Positions 9,713 through 18,458 of a stretch of DNA of 64,000 bases are shown here, piece by piece. The stretch comes from Actinomycetes bacterium (GTDB lineage: Bacteria > Actinomycetota > Acidimicrobiia > Acidimicrobiales > RAAP-2). Location: positions 1-64,000 of the forward strand of contig JAJXUK010000008.1 in assembly GCA_021782915.1 (NCBI GenBank). Reading direction: 5' to 3'. The translations under genes were made by a program, and so were the position numbers. Numbering within the stretch: position 1 is the first letter of the stretch; every line of letters starts with the position of its first letter. The notes under the pieces were generated by a model. It saw only the letters and a list, made by a program, of their open reading frames with translations. It did no database searches and had not been told where the DNA came from.

Positions 9713-10311
9713 GGCCCCGGCGCCAGTCGCCACTGGCTGCTCGTTGAGCTCGCCGAACTCAGCAGAAGCTGACACGTCTGGGCGCTCACGATCAGAACGC
9801 TCGCCGAGCCGGCGGCGCTCGGAGCCGGACAGCTCAGTTGCGTGGCGATCGGCTCGGAGCTGTGCAGCGTCCAGGCGCCCGGTCCGCTCAGGGGCACGGC
9901 CAGGGTCTGGCCGGGGGCCAGGACGCCGCTCAGGGTTCCCGTCGCGACGGCGTCGGGCGCGCGCGACGCGCCGAAACTCGCGCTCACGTCGTTCGTCCTC
10001 GAGGAGGCGCCGGCGAGCGGCACGCTGGTCGTCGAGCTCGGCGCGGACGTCACGGGCGTCCTCGGGGCGTAACGAGGCGAGGAGATGTCGCGTGGTCGCC
10101 CCGAGGCCGCGCGCTGGGCTCGGATGTGCGTCGGCGAACGTGGCGTCGAAAGAGACCCGGGACGTGGCTGGGCCGCGGAGCCCTTCATGGTCAGCACCAT
10201 GACGAGCAGCAGCAGCGGGCTCGACCACGTGACCAGACTCGATCCCCAACGAGACGTGGATGCTCTGGCCATCGAAGGGGCAGGGTAGTGAACCAGGCGG
10301 CGTCGCTTCAT
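9709..10311 (-). CDS. Hypothetical exported or membrane-anchored protein
   Basis: 200 aa; basic N-terminus then hydrophobic SLVTWSSPLLLLVMVLTMKGSAA. GTGA overlap with the downstream BTAD gene. Confidence 0.6.
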   Translation of the reverse strand: MKRRRLVHYPAPSMARASTSRWGSSLVTWSSPLLLLVMVLTMKGSAAQPRPGSLSTPRSPTHIRAQRAASGRPRDISSPRYAPRTPVTSAPSSTTSVPLAGASSRTNDVSASFGASRAPDAVATGTLSGVLAPGQTLAVPLSGPGAWTLHSSEPIATQLSCPAPSAAGSASVLIVSAQTCQLLLSSASSTSSQWRLAPGP

Positions 10312-10359
10312 CGGACAAAAGGCCCAATTCGGCTCTGGGGCCGGCCCGTCTCAACTCGC

Positions 10360-11058
10360 TCACAACAGACAGCGCAGGGCGAAGCGACGCAGCTCAGAAC
10401 GCAGGGCGGCCGGACTCGAGTGATCGTGGTGGGCGAGTTCACGCACAGAGTGGCCCCCGAAGACGCGCGCGTAGGTGAGCCGAGCGAGGCGCTCGTCGGG
10501 ACCGCCCCGATACGCGGCCAGTCTGGCCTCGAGGAGCGAGGCGGCGGGAGCCGCAACGTCGGCGACGTCGAAGTGCTCGACGAGGCTGGCCAGGCCCTTC
10601 TCCTTGAGCAGCCAGCGCCGCAGACGCCCGCGCAGGGCCGACAGCAGGTCGGGACCGGCGTAGTCGCGCCGCTGGCCGGCCCAATCGACCAGCAGTTCGC
10701 TCAGCAGGCTGAGTGCCACCCCGAAGACCTCTGAGGGGTCAGCGACGATGCCGTCGCCGAATCGCAGCTGGCGGCACACGCTCACCACGCCGGGTACCAG
10801 GGTCTGTAGCAGGGCGCGGCGCACGTGCGGATTGCGTGCCTCCTCCAGCAGCGCGCGCACCAGGCGGGCCCGCTGCTCGACGTCCAGGCCCGCGTGCTCC
10901 TCGAGGCTGCGCACGACGTCGTAGAGGTCTAGCGCGTACGGCGGAACCTCCTCCGGGTGCCGCTCGCGCAGCACGCCTAGCGCGGCCTCGGCGTCGGGGC
11001 CGCGTCCGGCGCGCAGCCAGTCTCGGCGAAGTTGGTGGATGAGGTCGATGTTTGTCAT
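10360..11058 (-). CDS. Hypothetical regulator with sigma-region-4/HTH-like C-terminus
   Basis: Start at MTNIDLIHQLRRDWLRAG; C-terminal RLTYARVFGGHSVRELAHHDHSSPAALRSELRRFALR is HTH-like. Remote similarity only. Confidence 0.5.
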   Translation of the reverse strand: MTNIDLIHQLRRDWLRAGRGPDAEAALGVLRERHPEEVPPYALDLYDVVRSLEEHAGLDVEQRARLVRALLEEARNPHVRRALLQTLVPGVVSVCRQLRFGDGIVADPSEVFGVALSLLSELLVDWAGQRRDYAGPDLLSALRGRLRRWLLKEKGLASLVEHFDVADVAAPAASLLEARLAAYRGGPDERLARLTYARVFGGHSVRELAHHDHSSPAALRSELRRFALRCLL

Positions 11059-11192
11059 CGGCCCAGTGAAGAAGGGGTCCCGACATCCCCGACGCCAGTG
11101 CGCGCGCCACTCGCCAGGACGTTCTTGACACCGTCGGGGACGCACACGCGGGTTCACTCGCCGACGCACAGGGGCGGGCGTAGGCTGCGGCC

Positions 11193-11534
11193 ATGGACAT
11201 CGAGACCTTCTATGAGCAGAATGAGGCTCGCCGTGAGAGCGCCGAGTTCGAGTTCGGCAGTGAGTGGACCGACGCGTCGGGCAACGAGTACGAGCTGTCC
11301 TGGGTCGAGGCGACGGGCGAGCTCTACCTCATGGTCGAGCCGGACGCCCTCGTGAATGAGGACATCTTCGGCGACTTCCTGGTCTCGGACGAGGACGTCA
11401 ATGAGCTGACCGTGGTGATCGTGGCGAAGGTCCCGTCACTGGCCGCGCTCGAGGACCGCCTCCAGGGCTGGGAGGACGCGATGTTGGAGGACAACTCCCT
11501 GGAATGGCTCTACGAGCGCGTCGGGGACGCGTGA
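11193..11534 (+). CDS. Small very acidic hypothetical protein
   Basis: 113 aa, about 31 D/E against about 5 K/R by eye. ORF fills the interval and stops 4 nt short of the convergent gene. Confidence 0.7.
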   Translation: MDIETFYEQNEARRESAEFEFGSEWTDASGNEYELSWVEATGELYLMVEPDALVNEDIFGDFLVSDEDVNELTVVIVAKVPSLAALEDRLQGWEDAMLEDNSLEWLYERVGDA

Positions 11535-11538
11535 GGGA

Positions 11539-11907
11539 TCAGAAGTAGGGCTGACTCGAGTCGGCCACCTGACACAGGCGCGTCAGAGAGGCCACGAGGT
11601 TGCCCAGCGGGACGCGCTCGGCCTCGTTGATGGTCGTCATGAGCGGATTCCACGTCCCGTCGGCCGAGGTCGCCTGGGCGGCGGCTGGGGTCGCGGCCAT
11701 CAGCGTTGCCATGGCCCGCGCGGCCAGCGCGTCGCGCTCGGCGGCGTCGCGGTTCGGGCGGAGCGACTCGTCGTACAGAGCGATGGCCTTGTGCACGTCG
11801 ACGCAGGCCAGACGGGCCTGAGCGACGGCGCCGCCCCCGCCGCAGGCGGAGAGTCCGAGGCCGGCCAGCCCGATGACGACGAGGCGGCCCAGCCTCAGGC
11901 CAGCCAC
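11539..11907 (-). CDS. Putative lipoprotein
   Basis: 122 aa; signal peptide with lipobox LSAC (GLAGLGLSACGGGG). Confidence 0.75.
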   Translation of the reverse strand: MAGLRLGRLVVIGLAGLGLSACGGGGAVAQARLACVDVHKAIALYDESLRPNRDAAERDALAARAMATLMAATPAAAQATSADGTWNPLMTTINEAERVPLGNLVASLTRLCQVADSSQPYF

Positions 11908-12452
11908 GAGTCGGCGGCCTGGAGCAGGAAGTCGCTCACGCTGCGTCCGTGCTCGAAGATGTCACACAGCGGGTCCTCACCCTTGGCGACCTGGCTGAGC
12001 GAGATCGCTCGGCGGGCCACGATGGCGATGCGTCGCTCGCTGGCCTCGGTGGGCGAGGCGAAGGTGTCCGTGGCCGTCACCTCGAGGGGCATCTGCATGC
12101 CGCCCACCGGGGCCAGGTCGATGGCCAGACGCAGCAGGTCTGGGCCGTGGGGCAGTGGGGGCAGGCTCCAGGTCAGCACGAGGGGAAAGTGGAACTCGTC
12201 GGGCGGATCGACGTCGTCCGGCAGGCCCATGACGGCGTCCTCGAAGGCCAGCAACGTTCGCGGGTCCACGTCGAGCTCGATGTGCAGGTCCACGGGTCCG
12301 CCACAGCCCTCCTCGGGGTGCAGGTCGACCTCCCAGGCCTGACGCAGCGAGTACGTCTCGACGAAGTGGCGCTCGTCGTGCACGTGAAAGCCGTGCGAGA
12401 CTGCGTGGTCCTTCAGGTCGGCGATGAATCCAGCGACGTCTATGGCGGCCAC
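11895..12452 (-). CDS. Conserved-looking hypothetical protein
   Basis: 185 aa ORF with coding-like composition; overlaps the lipoprotein start by 13 nt. Confidence 0.6.
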   Translation of the reverse strand: MAAIDVAGFIADLKDHAVSHGFHVHDERHFVETYSLRQAWEVDLHPEEGCGGPVDLHIELDVDPRTLLAFEDAVMGLPDDVDPPDEFHFPLVLTWSLPPLPHGPDLLRLAIDLAPVGGMQMPLEVTATDTFASPTEASERRIAIVARRAISLSQVAKGEDPLCDIFEHGRSVSDFLLQAADSWLA

Positions 12453-12494
12453 GACCCTCAGGTTAGTGCCCGAGGCTTCGGGCTCACTCGTGGT

Positions 12495-15038
12495 TCAGCT
12501 GAGCGTGACGGTCACGTGATAGGCGAGATCCGCCGAGGATTGGCCGATGTCGACGCGGTAGGCCCCGGGCACGGTTACGTAGCGTCCGGCCCGCCAGATC
12601 GTGAAGGAGTGCAGTGGCAGGGCGAGCAGCACCGTGGCACGCTGGCCGCCTCGGAGCGTGACCCGTGCTATGGCGCGCAGCTGCTCCGGTGGCTCGCCGA
12701 GCCCCGAGGGGTAGTGCACGTAGGCCTGCACGACCTCGGTGCCCGCTCGGTGCCCGGTGTTGGTCACCGGCACCGCGATGCGTACGCCGGCTCCGCCCAG
12801 ACGTCGCGGTGTGCCCAGGTGGAAGCTGGTGTAGTCCAGCCCGAAGCCGAACGCGAAGAGGGGTCGCACGTCGTGCGCCTGGTACCAGCGATAGCCCAGG
12901 CCATCGAGCGGGCCGAGGTTGACGGTGCTGTTGATCCCGGGATACTGGGCGGTGGTGTTCGCCGGAACCTGGGTGTTGGAAGCGGGAAACGTCAGGGGGA
13001 GTCGACCCGAGGGGTCCACCGCCCCGCGCAGGATCTGGGCGATGGCGGCGCCGTCGACCTGACCCGGGTACCACGCCTCGAGGACCCCGGCTACGTGCGA
13101 GAGCCAGGGCATTAGCACCGCGCCCCCCGTGTTGAGGACCACGATGGTGCGAGGATTCGCGCGCGCCACCGCGCTGATGAGGGCGTTGGCGTCCCCGCCC
13201 AGGTTCAGGCTCGTTCGGTCAAAGCCCTCGCTGGACAGGTCCCCGGCGAAGACGATGGCCACCCTGGCCCTGCGCGCGATGGCCGTCGCCGCGTTGATGC
13301 GCGGCGTGACGTCGACGATGCCCAGGTGGGGCTTGCGGTGGTTGCGCACCTGGAACCAGCGTGCCGCGAGGGTGTAGACGCGTCCCTTGGTCAGCGAGAC
13401 CGTTGTCGACGTGTTGGCCGGAGCATGCAGGCCACGGTCGGCGAGGATGACTCGGGCGTTGAGGTAGAGCCACGTGTCGCCGACGCCCTGTAGGGCGATC
13501 TCGTACACACCAGTCTTGCGCGCGCGCACTCGCAGGCTCCAGGACTCCCAGCCGTCGCCGCGACCGGGGATGGTCGCCGTCGCCACGGCGGGCGTCACGT
13601 TGGGGCTCTGCTCGACGGAGATGTCCTGCTTGCCGGGCTCGCCCGGGTGGCGCAGGGGCTTGAGAGGCTTGAGGGGTGTCCCGCTGAGGACGCCGACGTC
13701 ACTGATCTGGTCGAGTTCGAAGGTCGCCAGACCCCCCGACTGATACAGAACGCGCGAGTGAGCAAAGGTGTTGCGCAGCGCCGTCAGGGGCGTGATCGGC
13801 GCCGGTCCCTGGACCAGGGCACTGCCTTGACCGGCCACGACCGGATCGACCGCGGCGTCGGTGCCGATCACGGCGATGGTCCCCGGGCGCGCCGCGAGCG
13901 GCAGCACGCCACGGTTCTTGAGCAGCACGACGCTGGCCTCGGCGACGCGTTGGGCGAGGGCCACGTGCGAGGCTGACGTGGCGAGAGCCGTGATGGCCGG
14001 CTGGCGCGGGCGCGTGATGAGACCGAAGGTGAACATTTCACGCAAGATGGAGCGCACGGCGGCGTTGATCGCAGCCTCCGGGATAGCTCCACGGCGCACC
14101 AGGGTCTCGAGATTGCTCGCGGAGGCCGGCTTGATGAGGGCCATGCCCGCCCGGAAGGCCGGCGCGGGGTTCGTGACCGCCTTCAGGTCTGAGCGGACGA
14201 AGCCCTGGAAGCCCCATGCGCGCAACGTGGCGTAGAGGCGTGGATCCGAGCAGGAGTTGACACCGTTGATCGAGCCGTAGGAGCACATGAGCGACGCGAC
14301 GTGTCCCTGGGTCACTGCGGCCCGGAACGGTGCGTTGTAGAGCTCGGCCAGCACTCTCGCGCTGACGGTCTGATTCATGCGCGCTCGGGCCGTCTCCTGG
14401 GTGTAGGCGCTGAAGTGCTTGGCGTCGGCCATGGTGCCCGTTGACTGGATGCCACGGATCGTGGCGACGCCCATCACGCTCGTCAGAAACGGGTCCTCGC
14501 CGAAGGCCTCGAAGATGCGCCCACTGGTGGGAATGCGCGCGAGGTTGAGTTCGGGACTCTGCACGGCGTCGAAGCCCTTGGCTCGCGCCTCGAGGCCCTC
14601 GACTCGGCCCACCCCGAAGGCGAGGGCGGGATCGAAGGTGGCGGCCACGGCGATGGCCGCGGGCAACTGGGTGACACCCAAGAGACCGTCGCCGAGCCCG
14701 TTCGGCCCATCGGTCATGGTCAGGGCCGGTACGCAGAGCCGAGGCACGCCCGCATTGGAGTTCTCGACGTTGGGGTGCGTCGTGAGGATGAGGAAGCCGA
14801 CCTTCTCGCCGAGGCTCATGCGTGAGAGCACCTCACCGGCCAGGTGATCCGGACTGGCCGAGTGGGCGAGGGACTGGGCGACCCAGGGGCAGGCCGACGC
14901 AGTGGACACATGGGTGCCCGGGCGCACGTGGGCACGCGCCAGGGCGCTGGCGTTGACCGGCGGGCCCATCGTTGCGAGTAGGCACACGAGCGCCGAGGCG
15001 AGGAGCGTTCGGGTCCGGAGGGAGTGGGCGGCGATCAC
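12495..15038 (-). CDS. Secreted glycoside hydrolase family 3 (beta-glucosidase-like)
   Basis: 847 aa; signal peptide, MTDGPNGLG, DAKHFSAYTQE, GFVRSDLKA, VVLLKNRGVLPL, C-terminal FnIII-like VTNTGHRAGTEVVQAYVHYP. Confidence 0.9.
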   Translation of the reverse strand: MIAAHSLRTRTLLASALVCLLATMGPPVNASALARAHVRPGTHVSTASACPWVAQSLAHSASPDHLAGEVLSRMSLGEKVGFLILTTHPNVENSNAGVPRLCVPALTMTDGPNGLGDGLLGVTQLPAAIAVAATFDPALAFGVGRVEGLEARAKGFDAVQSPELNLARIPTSGRIFEAFGEDPFLTSVMGVATIRGIQSTGTMADAKHFSAYTQETARARMNQTVSARVLAELYNAPFRAAVTQGHVASLMCSYGSINGVNSCSDPRLYATLRAWGFQGFVRSDLKAVTNPAPAFRAGMALIKPASASNLETLVRRGAIPEAAINAAVRSILREMFTFGLITRPRQPAITALATSASHVALAQRVAEASVVLLKNRGVLPLAARPGTIAVIGTDAAVDPVVAGQGSALVQGPAPITPLTALRNTFAHSRVLYQSGGLATFELDQISDVGVLSGTPLKPLKPLRHPGEPGKQDISVEQSPNVTPAVATATIPGRGDGWESWSLRVRARKTGVYEIALQGVGDTWLYLNARVILADRGLHAPANTSTTVSLTKGRVYTLAARWFQVRNHRKPHLGIVDVTPRINAATAIARRARVAIVFAGDLSSEGFDRTSLNLGGDANALISAVARANPRTIVVLNTGGAVLMPWLSHVAGVLEAWYPGQVDGAAIAQILRGAVDPSGRLPLTFPASNTQVPANTTAQYPGINSTVNLGPLDGLGYRWYQAHDVRPLFAFGFGLDYTSFHLGTPRRLGGAGVRIAVPVTNTGHRAGTEVVQAYVHYPSGLGEPPEQLRAIARVTLRGGQRATVLLALPLHSFTIWRAGRYVTVPGAYRVDIGQSSADLAYHVTVTLS

Positions 15039-15164
15039 GTGCGATCCTTGACTCGGCGTTGCTGCGGCGTCCGCCCAGCTCGGCGCCGACCTGTCAGTCT
15101 AGGCCGCTCGCGCTGGGTGTCCCCGTCGCCCCGACTCAACTCGGCACGACGCTAGCGTGGGCGC

Positions 15165-15896
15165 GTGGCGGCGGACCTTGTGAGTACCTTGCTCGAGTGC
15201 GCCACGCAGATCGGCCAGGTTGTCGGCGAGCATCGCGGTCGTGGACTGTCCGGGCGCCGGCCCACTCAGTACCACCTCGACGTGGCGGCGGACGAGGTGG
15301 CCCTGCGCGTGCTGGTCGGCGCCGGTTATCGCGTCATGTCGGAGGAGTCGGGGCTGAGCGGCGCTGGCCAGATCACTGTCGTGGTTGATCCCATCGATGG
15401 TTCAACCAATTGCGATCGAGGGGTTCCCTTCTACGCGACGAGTCTGGCCGCGCTGAGCGGCGACGAACTCATCGCCGGAGTGGTCGTCAATCTGGTCACG
15501 GGCACCACGTACGCCGCGGAACGAGGCGCGGGCGCCACGCGTGACGGCGCGCCGATTTGCACGAGCGCTCACACGGGCATCGCCGGCGCGATCATCGGGT
15601 TCTCGGGCACCCCCGCACGGCACCTGGGCTGGGCACAGTCGCGCGCACTCGGGGCGGCCAGTCTGGAGATCTGCCTCGTCGCCGATGGCTCTCTCGACGC
15701 CTACGCCGTGGCCCAGCGCTCAACGCTGCACCCCTGGGACTACCTGGCGGGCGCGTTGATCGTGCGCGAGTCTGGCGGACGGGTGGGAGAGTACGACGGC
15801 GCCGAACTGGTCACGATCGAAGACGTCGGGCGTCGCTTCGCCGCCGCCGCCAGTGAGGGGCTCCTCGAGGAACTACTCGTCGCTGGTCTCGTCTGA
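15165..15896 (+). CDS. Inositol monophosphatase family protein
   Basis: 243 aa; VVDPIDGSTNCDRGVPFYATSLA and C-terminal HPWDYLAGALIVRESGG. Confidence 0.9.
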   Translation: MAADLVSTLLECATQIGQVVGEHRGRGLSGRRPTQYHLDVAADEVALRVLVGAGYRVMSEESGLSGAGQITVVVDPIDGSTNCDRGVPFYATSLAALSGDELIAGVVVNLVTGTTYAAERGAGATRDGAPICTSAHTGIAGAIIGFSGTPARHLGWAQSRALGAASLEICLVADGSLDAYAVAQRSTLHPWDYLAGALIVRESGGRVGEYDGAELVTIEDVGRRFAAAASEGLLEELLVAGLV

Positions 15897-16799
15897 GAGC
15901 GCCGCGGGGCCGTCGTCGTCGAGATAGAGGGCGGTGCTGCGCCGCCGTGCGTGTGCCACGTGTGCTCGCCAGCGCCGACGCAATTGAGCCATCTCGTCGC
16001 TGAGCTCGCTGAGGGCGATGGCGACGGGCTCTCGACGAGACTCATCCTCATCGAGGGGCCATCGAGAGGCGCGCCAGCGGGTGAGGAAGTCTCTGGCCAC
16101 GACGCGGTCATGCAGGTCGCCAAGGACTCCTTGGGCTTTGGCCAGGTCTTTCGCGACAGCATCAGCGCCTGCACCGAGCGCGGGCGTGGCCACCTCGCAT
16201 CGATATCGGTTGTGCTTGATCGCGATGCGCACGCGATGAAGGTCCTCGTCCGTGGGATTAGGCCCGAGCGAGTCAACCGTGTCAAAGAGCTCACCCAAGC
16301 CGCCAAGAACCCCGGGGCGAAGGATGCTCGAGGCGGATTTGTGGGCACGGCGGCGCAACGGGGGAGCGACGGCCCACGCGGCCAAGGTGGTGACCAAATC
16401 TTGGTAGCGCCGGCTCGAGAGGGCTTCGCTCACGTGGCGACGTTCACGTTCGCGTTGACGCCGCAGTAGAGCGAGCACGCTGGCGTCGAAGGGCACGTCC
16501 TCGTGCTCGACGTGGCAGAGAAGTTCGTAGAGCACGTCAAGATCACGCTGGCGACCCAAGACTCCGCCGATCCAGCGCAGCTCGCGACTCGTATGGGCCG
16601 CGGGTTTCTGTGAGATCGTCTGGGTGAGCACGCCCATCTCCGCCCGCAGGCGTCGGGCTGCGACTCGCAGTTGGTGTACGCCTTCGGGATCCCGACCCTC
16701 GCGAGCCAGTGGATCGAAGCGCAGCCAGCTACTGAGTTCGTGCGTGAAGACCTCGCGGGTCAGCGCTTCGCCGCTCGGACTCGACGGGGAGCGAGTCAT
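15873..16799 (-). CDS. CHAD domain-containing protein
   Basis: Start at MTRSPSSPSGEALTREVF; VHQLRVAARRLRAEMGVL and LHRVRIAIKHNRYRCEVA are CHAD-type motifs. Confidence 0.8.
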   Translation of the reverse strand: MTRSPSSPSGEALTREVFTHELSSWLRFDPLAREGRDPEGVHQLRVAARRLRAEMGVLTQTISQKPAAHTSRELRWIGGVLGRQRDLDVLYELLCHVEHEDVPFDASVLALLRRQRERERRHVSEALSSRRYQDLVTTLAAWAVAPPLRRRAHKSASSILRPGVLGGLGELFDTVDSLGPNPTDEDLHRVRIAIKHNRYRCEVATPALGAGADAVAKDLAKAQGVLGDLHDRVVARDFLTRWRASRWPLDEDESRREPVAIALSELSDEMAQLRRRWRAHVAHARRRSTALYLDDDGPAALSDETSDE

Positions 16800-16929
16800 T
16801 CGCGCACCATCTCGGATCCCGTGAGCAGACCAATGACCATCGTCAACACTCCCGTCAGTGGCAAATCTAGCCCGCGGTGCCACGCGCTCCCTGGGGTGCG
16901 AACACTCGGAGGGTAGGCTTCTGTCTCCC

Positions 16930-17003
16930 GGGCGCTTAGCTCAGTTGGCTAGAGCAGCTGACTTACACTCAGCAGGTCGGGGGTTCGAGTCCCTCAGCGC
17001 CCA
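16930..17003 (+). tRNA. tRNA-Val (anticodon TAC)
   Basis: Full cloverleaf by hand: acceptor GGGCGCT/AGCGCCC, D-stem GCTC/GAGC, anticodon stem GCTGA/TCAGC with loop CTTACAC, T-loop TTCGAGT, discriminator A, no encoded CCA. Confidence 0.95.
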
Positions 17004-17007
17004 CGAA
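16992..17007 (+). repeat. Direct repeat copy 1: 3' end of tRNA-Val (CCTCAGCGCCCACGAA)
   Basis: Exact 16-nt match to 17060-17075. Confidence 0.9.
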
Positions 17008-17008
17008 A

Positions 17009-17056
17009 GTGTCCCAGAAATACTGAGACATGGTGTCCCAGAAACCCTGACACCTC
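17009..17056 (+). repeat. Two tandem 24-nt near-palindromes, each starting GTGTCCCAGAAA
   Basis: 17009-17032 GTGTCCCAGAAATACTGAGACATG; 17033-17056 GTGTCCCAGAAACCCTGACACCTC. Inverted arms TGTCCCAG/CTGAGACA and TGTC..CAG/CTGACA. Confidence 0.8.
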
Positions 17057-17059
17057 AGA

Positions 17060-17075
17060 CCTCAGCGCCCACGAA
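17060..17075 (+). repeat. Direct repeat copy 2 of the tRNA-Val 3' end (att-like)
   Basis: Exact 16-nt match to 16992-17007, offset 68 nt. Confidence 0.9.
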
Positions 17076-17101
17076 GTTGAATCGACTGAACCGCATTGGG
17101 T

Positions 17102-17497
17102 TCAGACGGTAATTACGTGGATCAATTCTTCGAGACCAGTGAAGTCGTCTGGGTTGCGCGTGTAGAGCGTCAGACCGTTGGCGTGGGCGATTGCCGCGAT
17201 CAATAGATCGGCCATGCGTGATCGGTGGGTTCGGCCGGTGCTGGCAACAGCGGCAACTACTTGTCCAAAACTACGCGCGGCCGCAGCGTCGAAGGGGATG
17301 GGTTCGAAGGTCGCCTCCGTTTGCTGAAGGCGAGCCTGGCGGTTTGCTTGCTCGGTGACCGACGACGCCAGCATTGGTCCTGCGGCCAACTCTGCAAGAG
17401 TGATCGCACTCACCGAAATCTCCTCGGGCAAGGCTCGTTGAACCGCGGGTTCATCCCAGTCGATGACCACTGAAGTGTCGAGTAGGCCCGTAGTCAT
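17102..17497 (-). CDS. vapC: PIN-domain toxin, VapC family
   Basis: 131 aa; N-terminal LLDTSVVIDW, SAITLAELAAG, C-terminal RMADLLIAAIAHANGLTLYTRNPDDF. Confidence 0.9.
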   Translation of the reverse strand: MTTGLLDTSVVIDWDEPAVQRALPEEISVSAITLAELAAGPMLASSVTEQANRQARLQQTEATFEPIPFDAAAARSFGQVVAAVASTGRTHRSRMADLLIAAIAHANGLTLYTRNPDDFTGLEELIHVITV

Positions 17498-17746
17498 CTA
17501 GAACTCTTGGTCAACAAAGTTGTCGAAGTCGGCTCGAAATCGTTTTGCGTCAATGCGCGGCCCGGTCTCGGCGAAACCAGCGATGGCGGATTTCGGAACA
17601 ACGGTTCGCCGTGGCGCGAAGAGAGGGCGTAGTTCGGCCACCGGGATTCCGTTGCGGGTCACCACGAAACTCTCGCCCGCGACGACCTCGTCGATCACCT
17701 TGGCGTTCTCGTTGCGTAGTTCACGCTGGGCAATGGTTTTGGTCAT
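17498..17746 (-). CDS. Antitoxin, Phd/YefM (prevent-host-death) family
   Basis: 82 aa from MTKTIAQRELRNENAKVIDEVVAGESFVVTRNGIPVAELRP; directly upstream of the PIN toxin. Confidence 0.9.
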   Translation of the reverse strand: MTKTIAQRELRNENAKVIDEVVAGESFVVTRNGIPVAELRPLFAPRRTVVPKSAIAGFAETGPRIDAKRFRADFDNFVDQEF

Positions 17747-17777
17747 GAGATGTAGTGTAGCCAATTGTGCGACGCAG

Positions 17778-17790
17778 TGCTACGATAGCA
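17778..17790. promoter_or_regulatory. Candidate operator upstream of the toxin-antitoxin operon (TGCTA-CGA-TAGCA)
   Basis: Perfect 5-bp inverted arms, 3-bp centre, about 32 nt upstream of the antitoxin start. Confidence 0.4.
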
Positions 17791-18458
17791 AGTGGCGCTT
17801 CAGTTCATCGTGACGTACGAGCTGTCGCACCGAAAACGTGTTCAAGAGAGAGCGTCGAGCGGTTCATTCGTCACAACAGTGGATGATTGAGAGTCGCCAC
17901 GGTGAGGCACCGGTTCTTATTTCGTCCCTCAAGGTCCACTGGTCTTCAAGTTCTCGACGTTTCTCTGGTTGAACGGGACGCTGCAATATCTGATCGCACT
18001 GGGACCGTCTGCGAAGCGTACGGCCGCATCCAGTGCCGGTACTCGCCGGCTCCACTTTCGTCTCGCCGCTTTTGTCCCGACGAGCACGTCGATGGCGTTG
18101 TCAACCGTGCGCTGCGGCGATTGAGGTGGCGACGTTGGCGGGTGTCGGCATTAGGTCGATCTCGTCGCGGACGGCTCGTGCGCATCTCCCTCCGGGCGGC
18201 GATGCGTGGGCCGAAATCACTAGGGGATCCGAGGGGTTGCTGGACTCGGTTGGTCGTGGTCGTCATTGGGAGCTCTCGGCATGCCAACGAGTTGTTTCCC
18301 CGCTTGAGGATTGCCCAGGGAAGGTCAGAGTCCCGGTCATTCCTCGGTGCGATTTGGGAAGGGGTGCACTTGTGGTGCGCTGATGGCTGCGAGAATAGGG
18401 AAATGAGCGGTGTCGGATGGTTTGTTGCGTGTCTTCTCCGCAGAAGTGGGGCTGAGGA

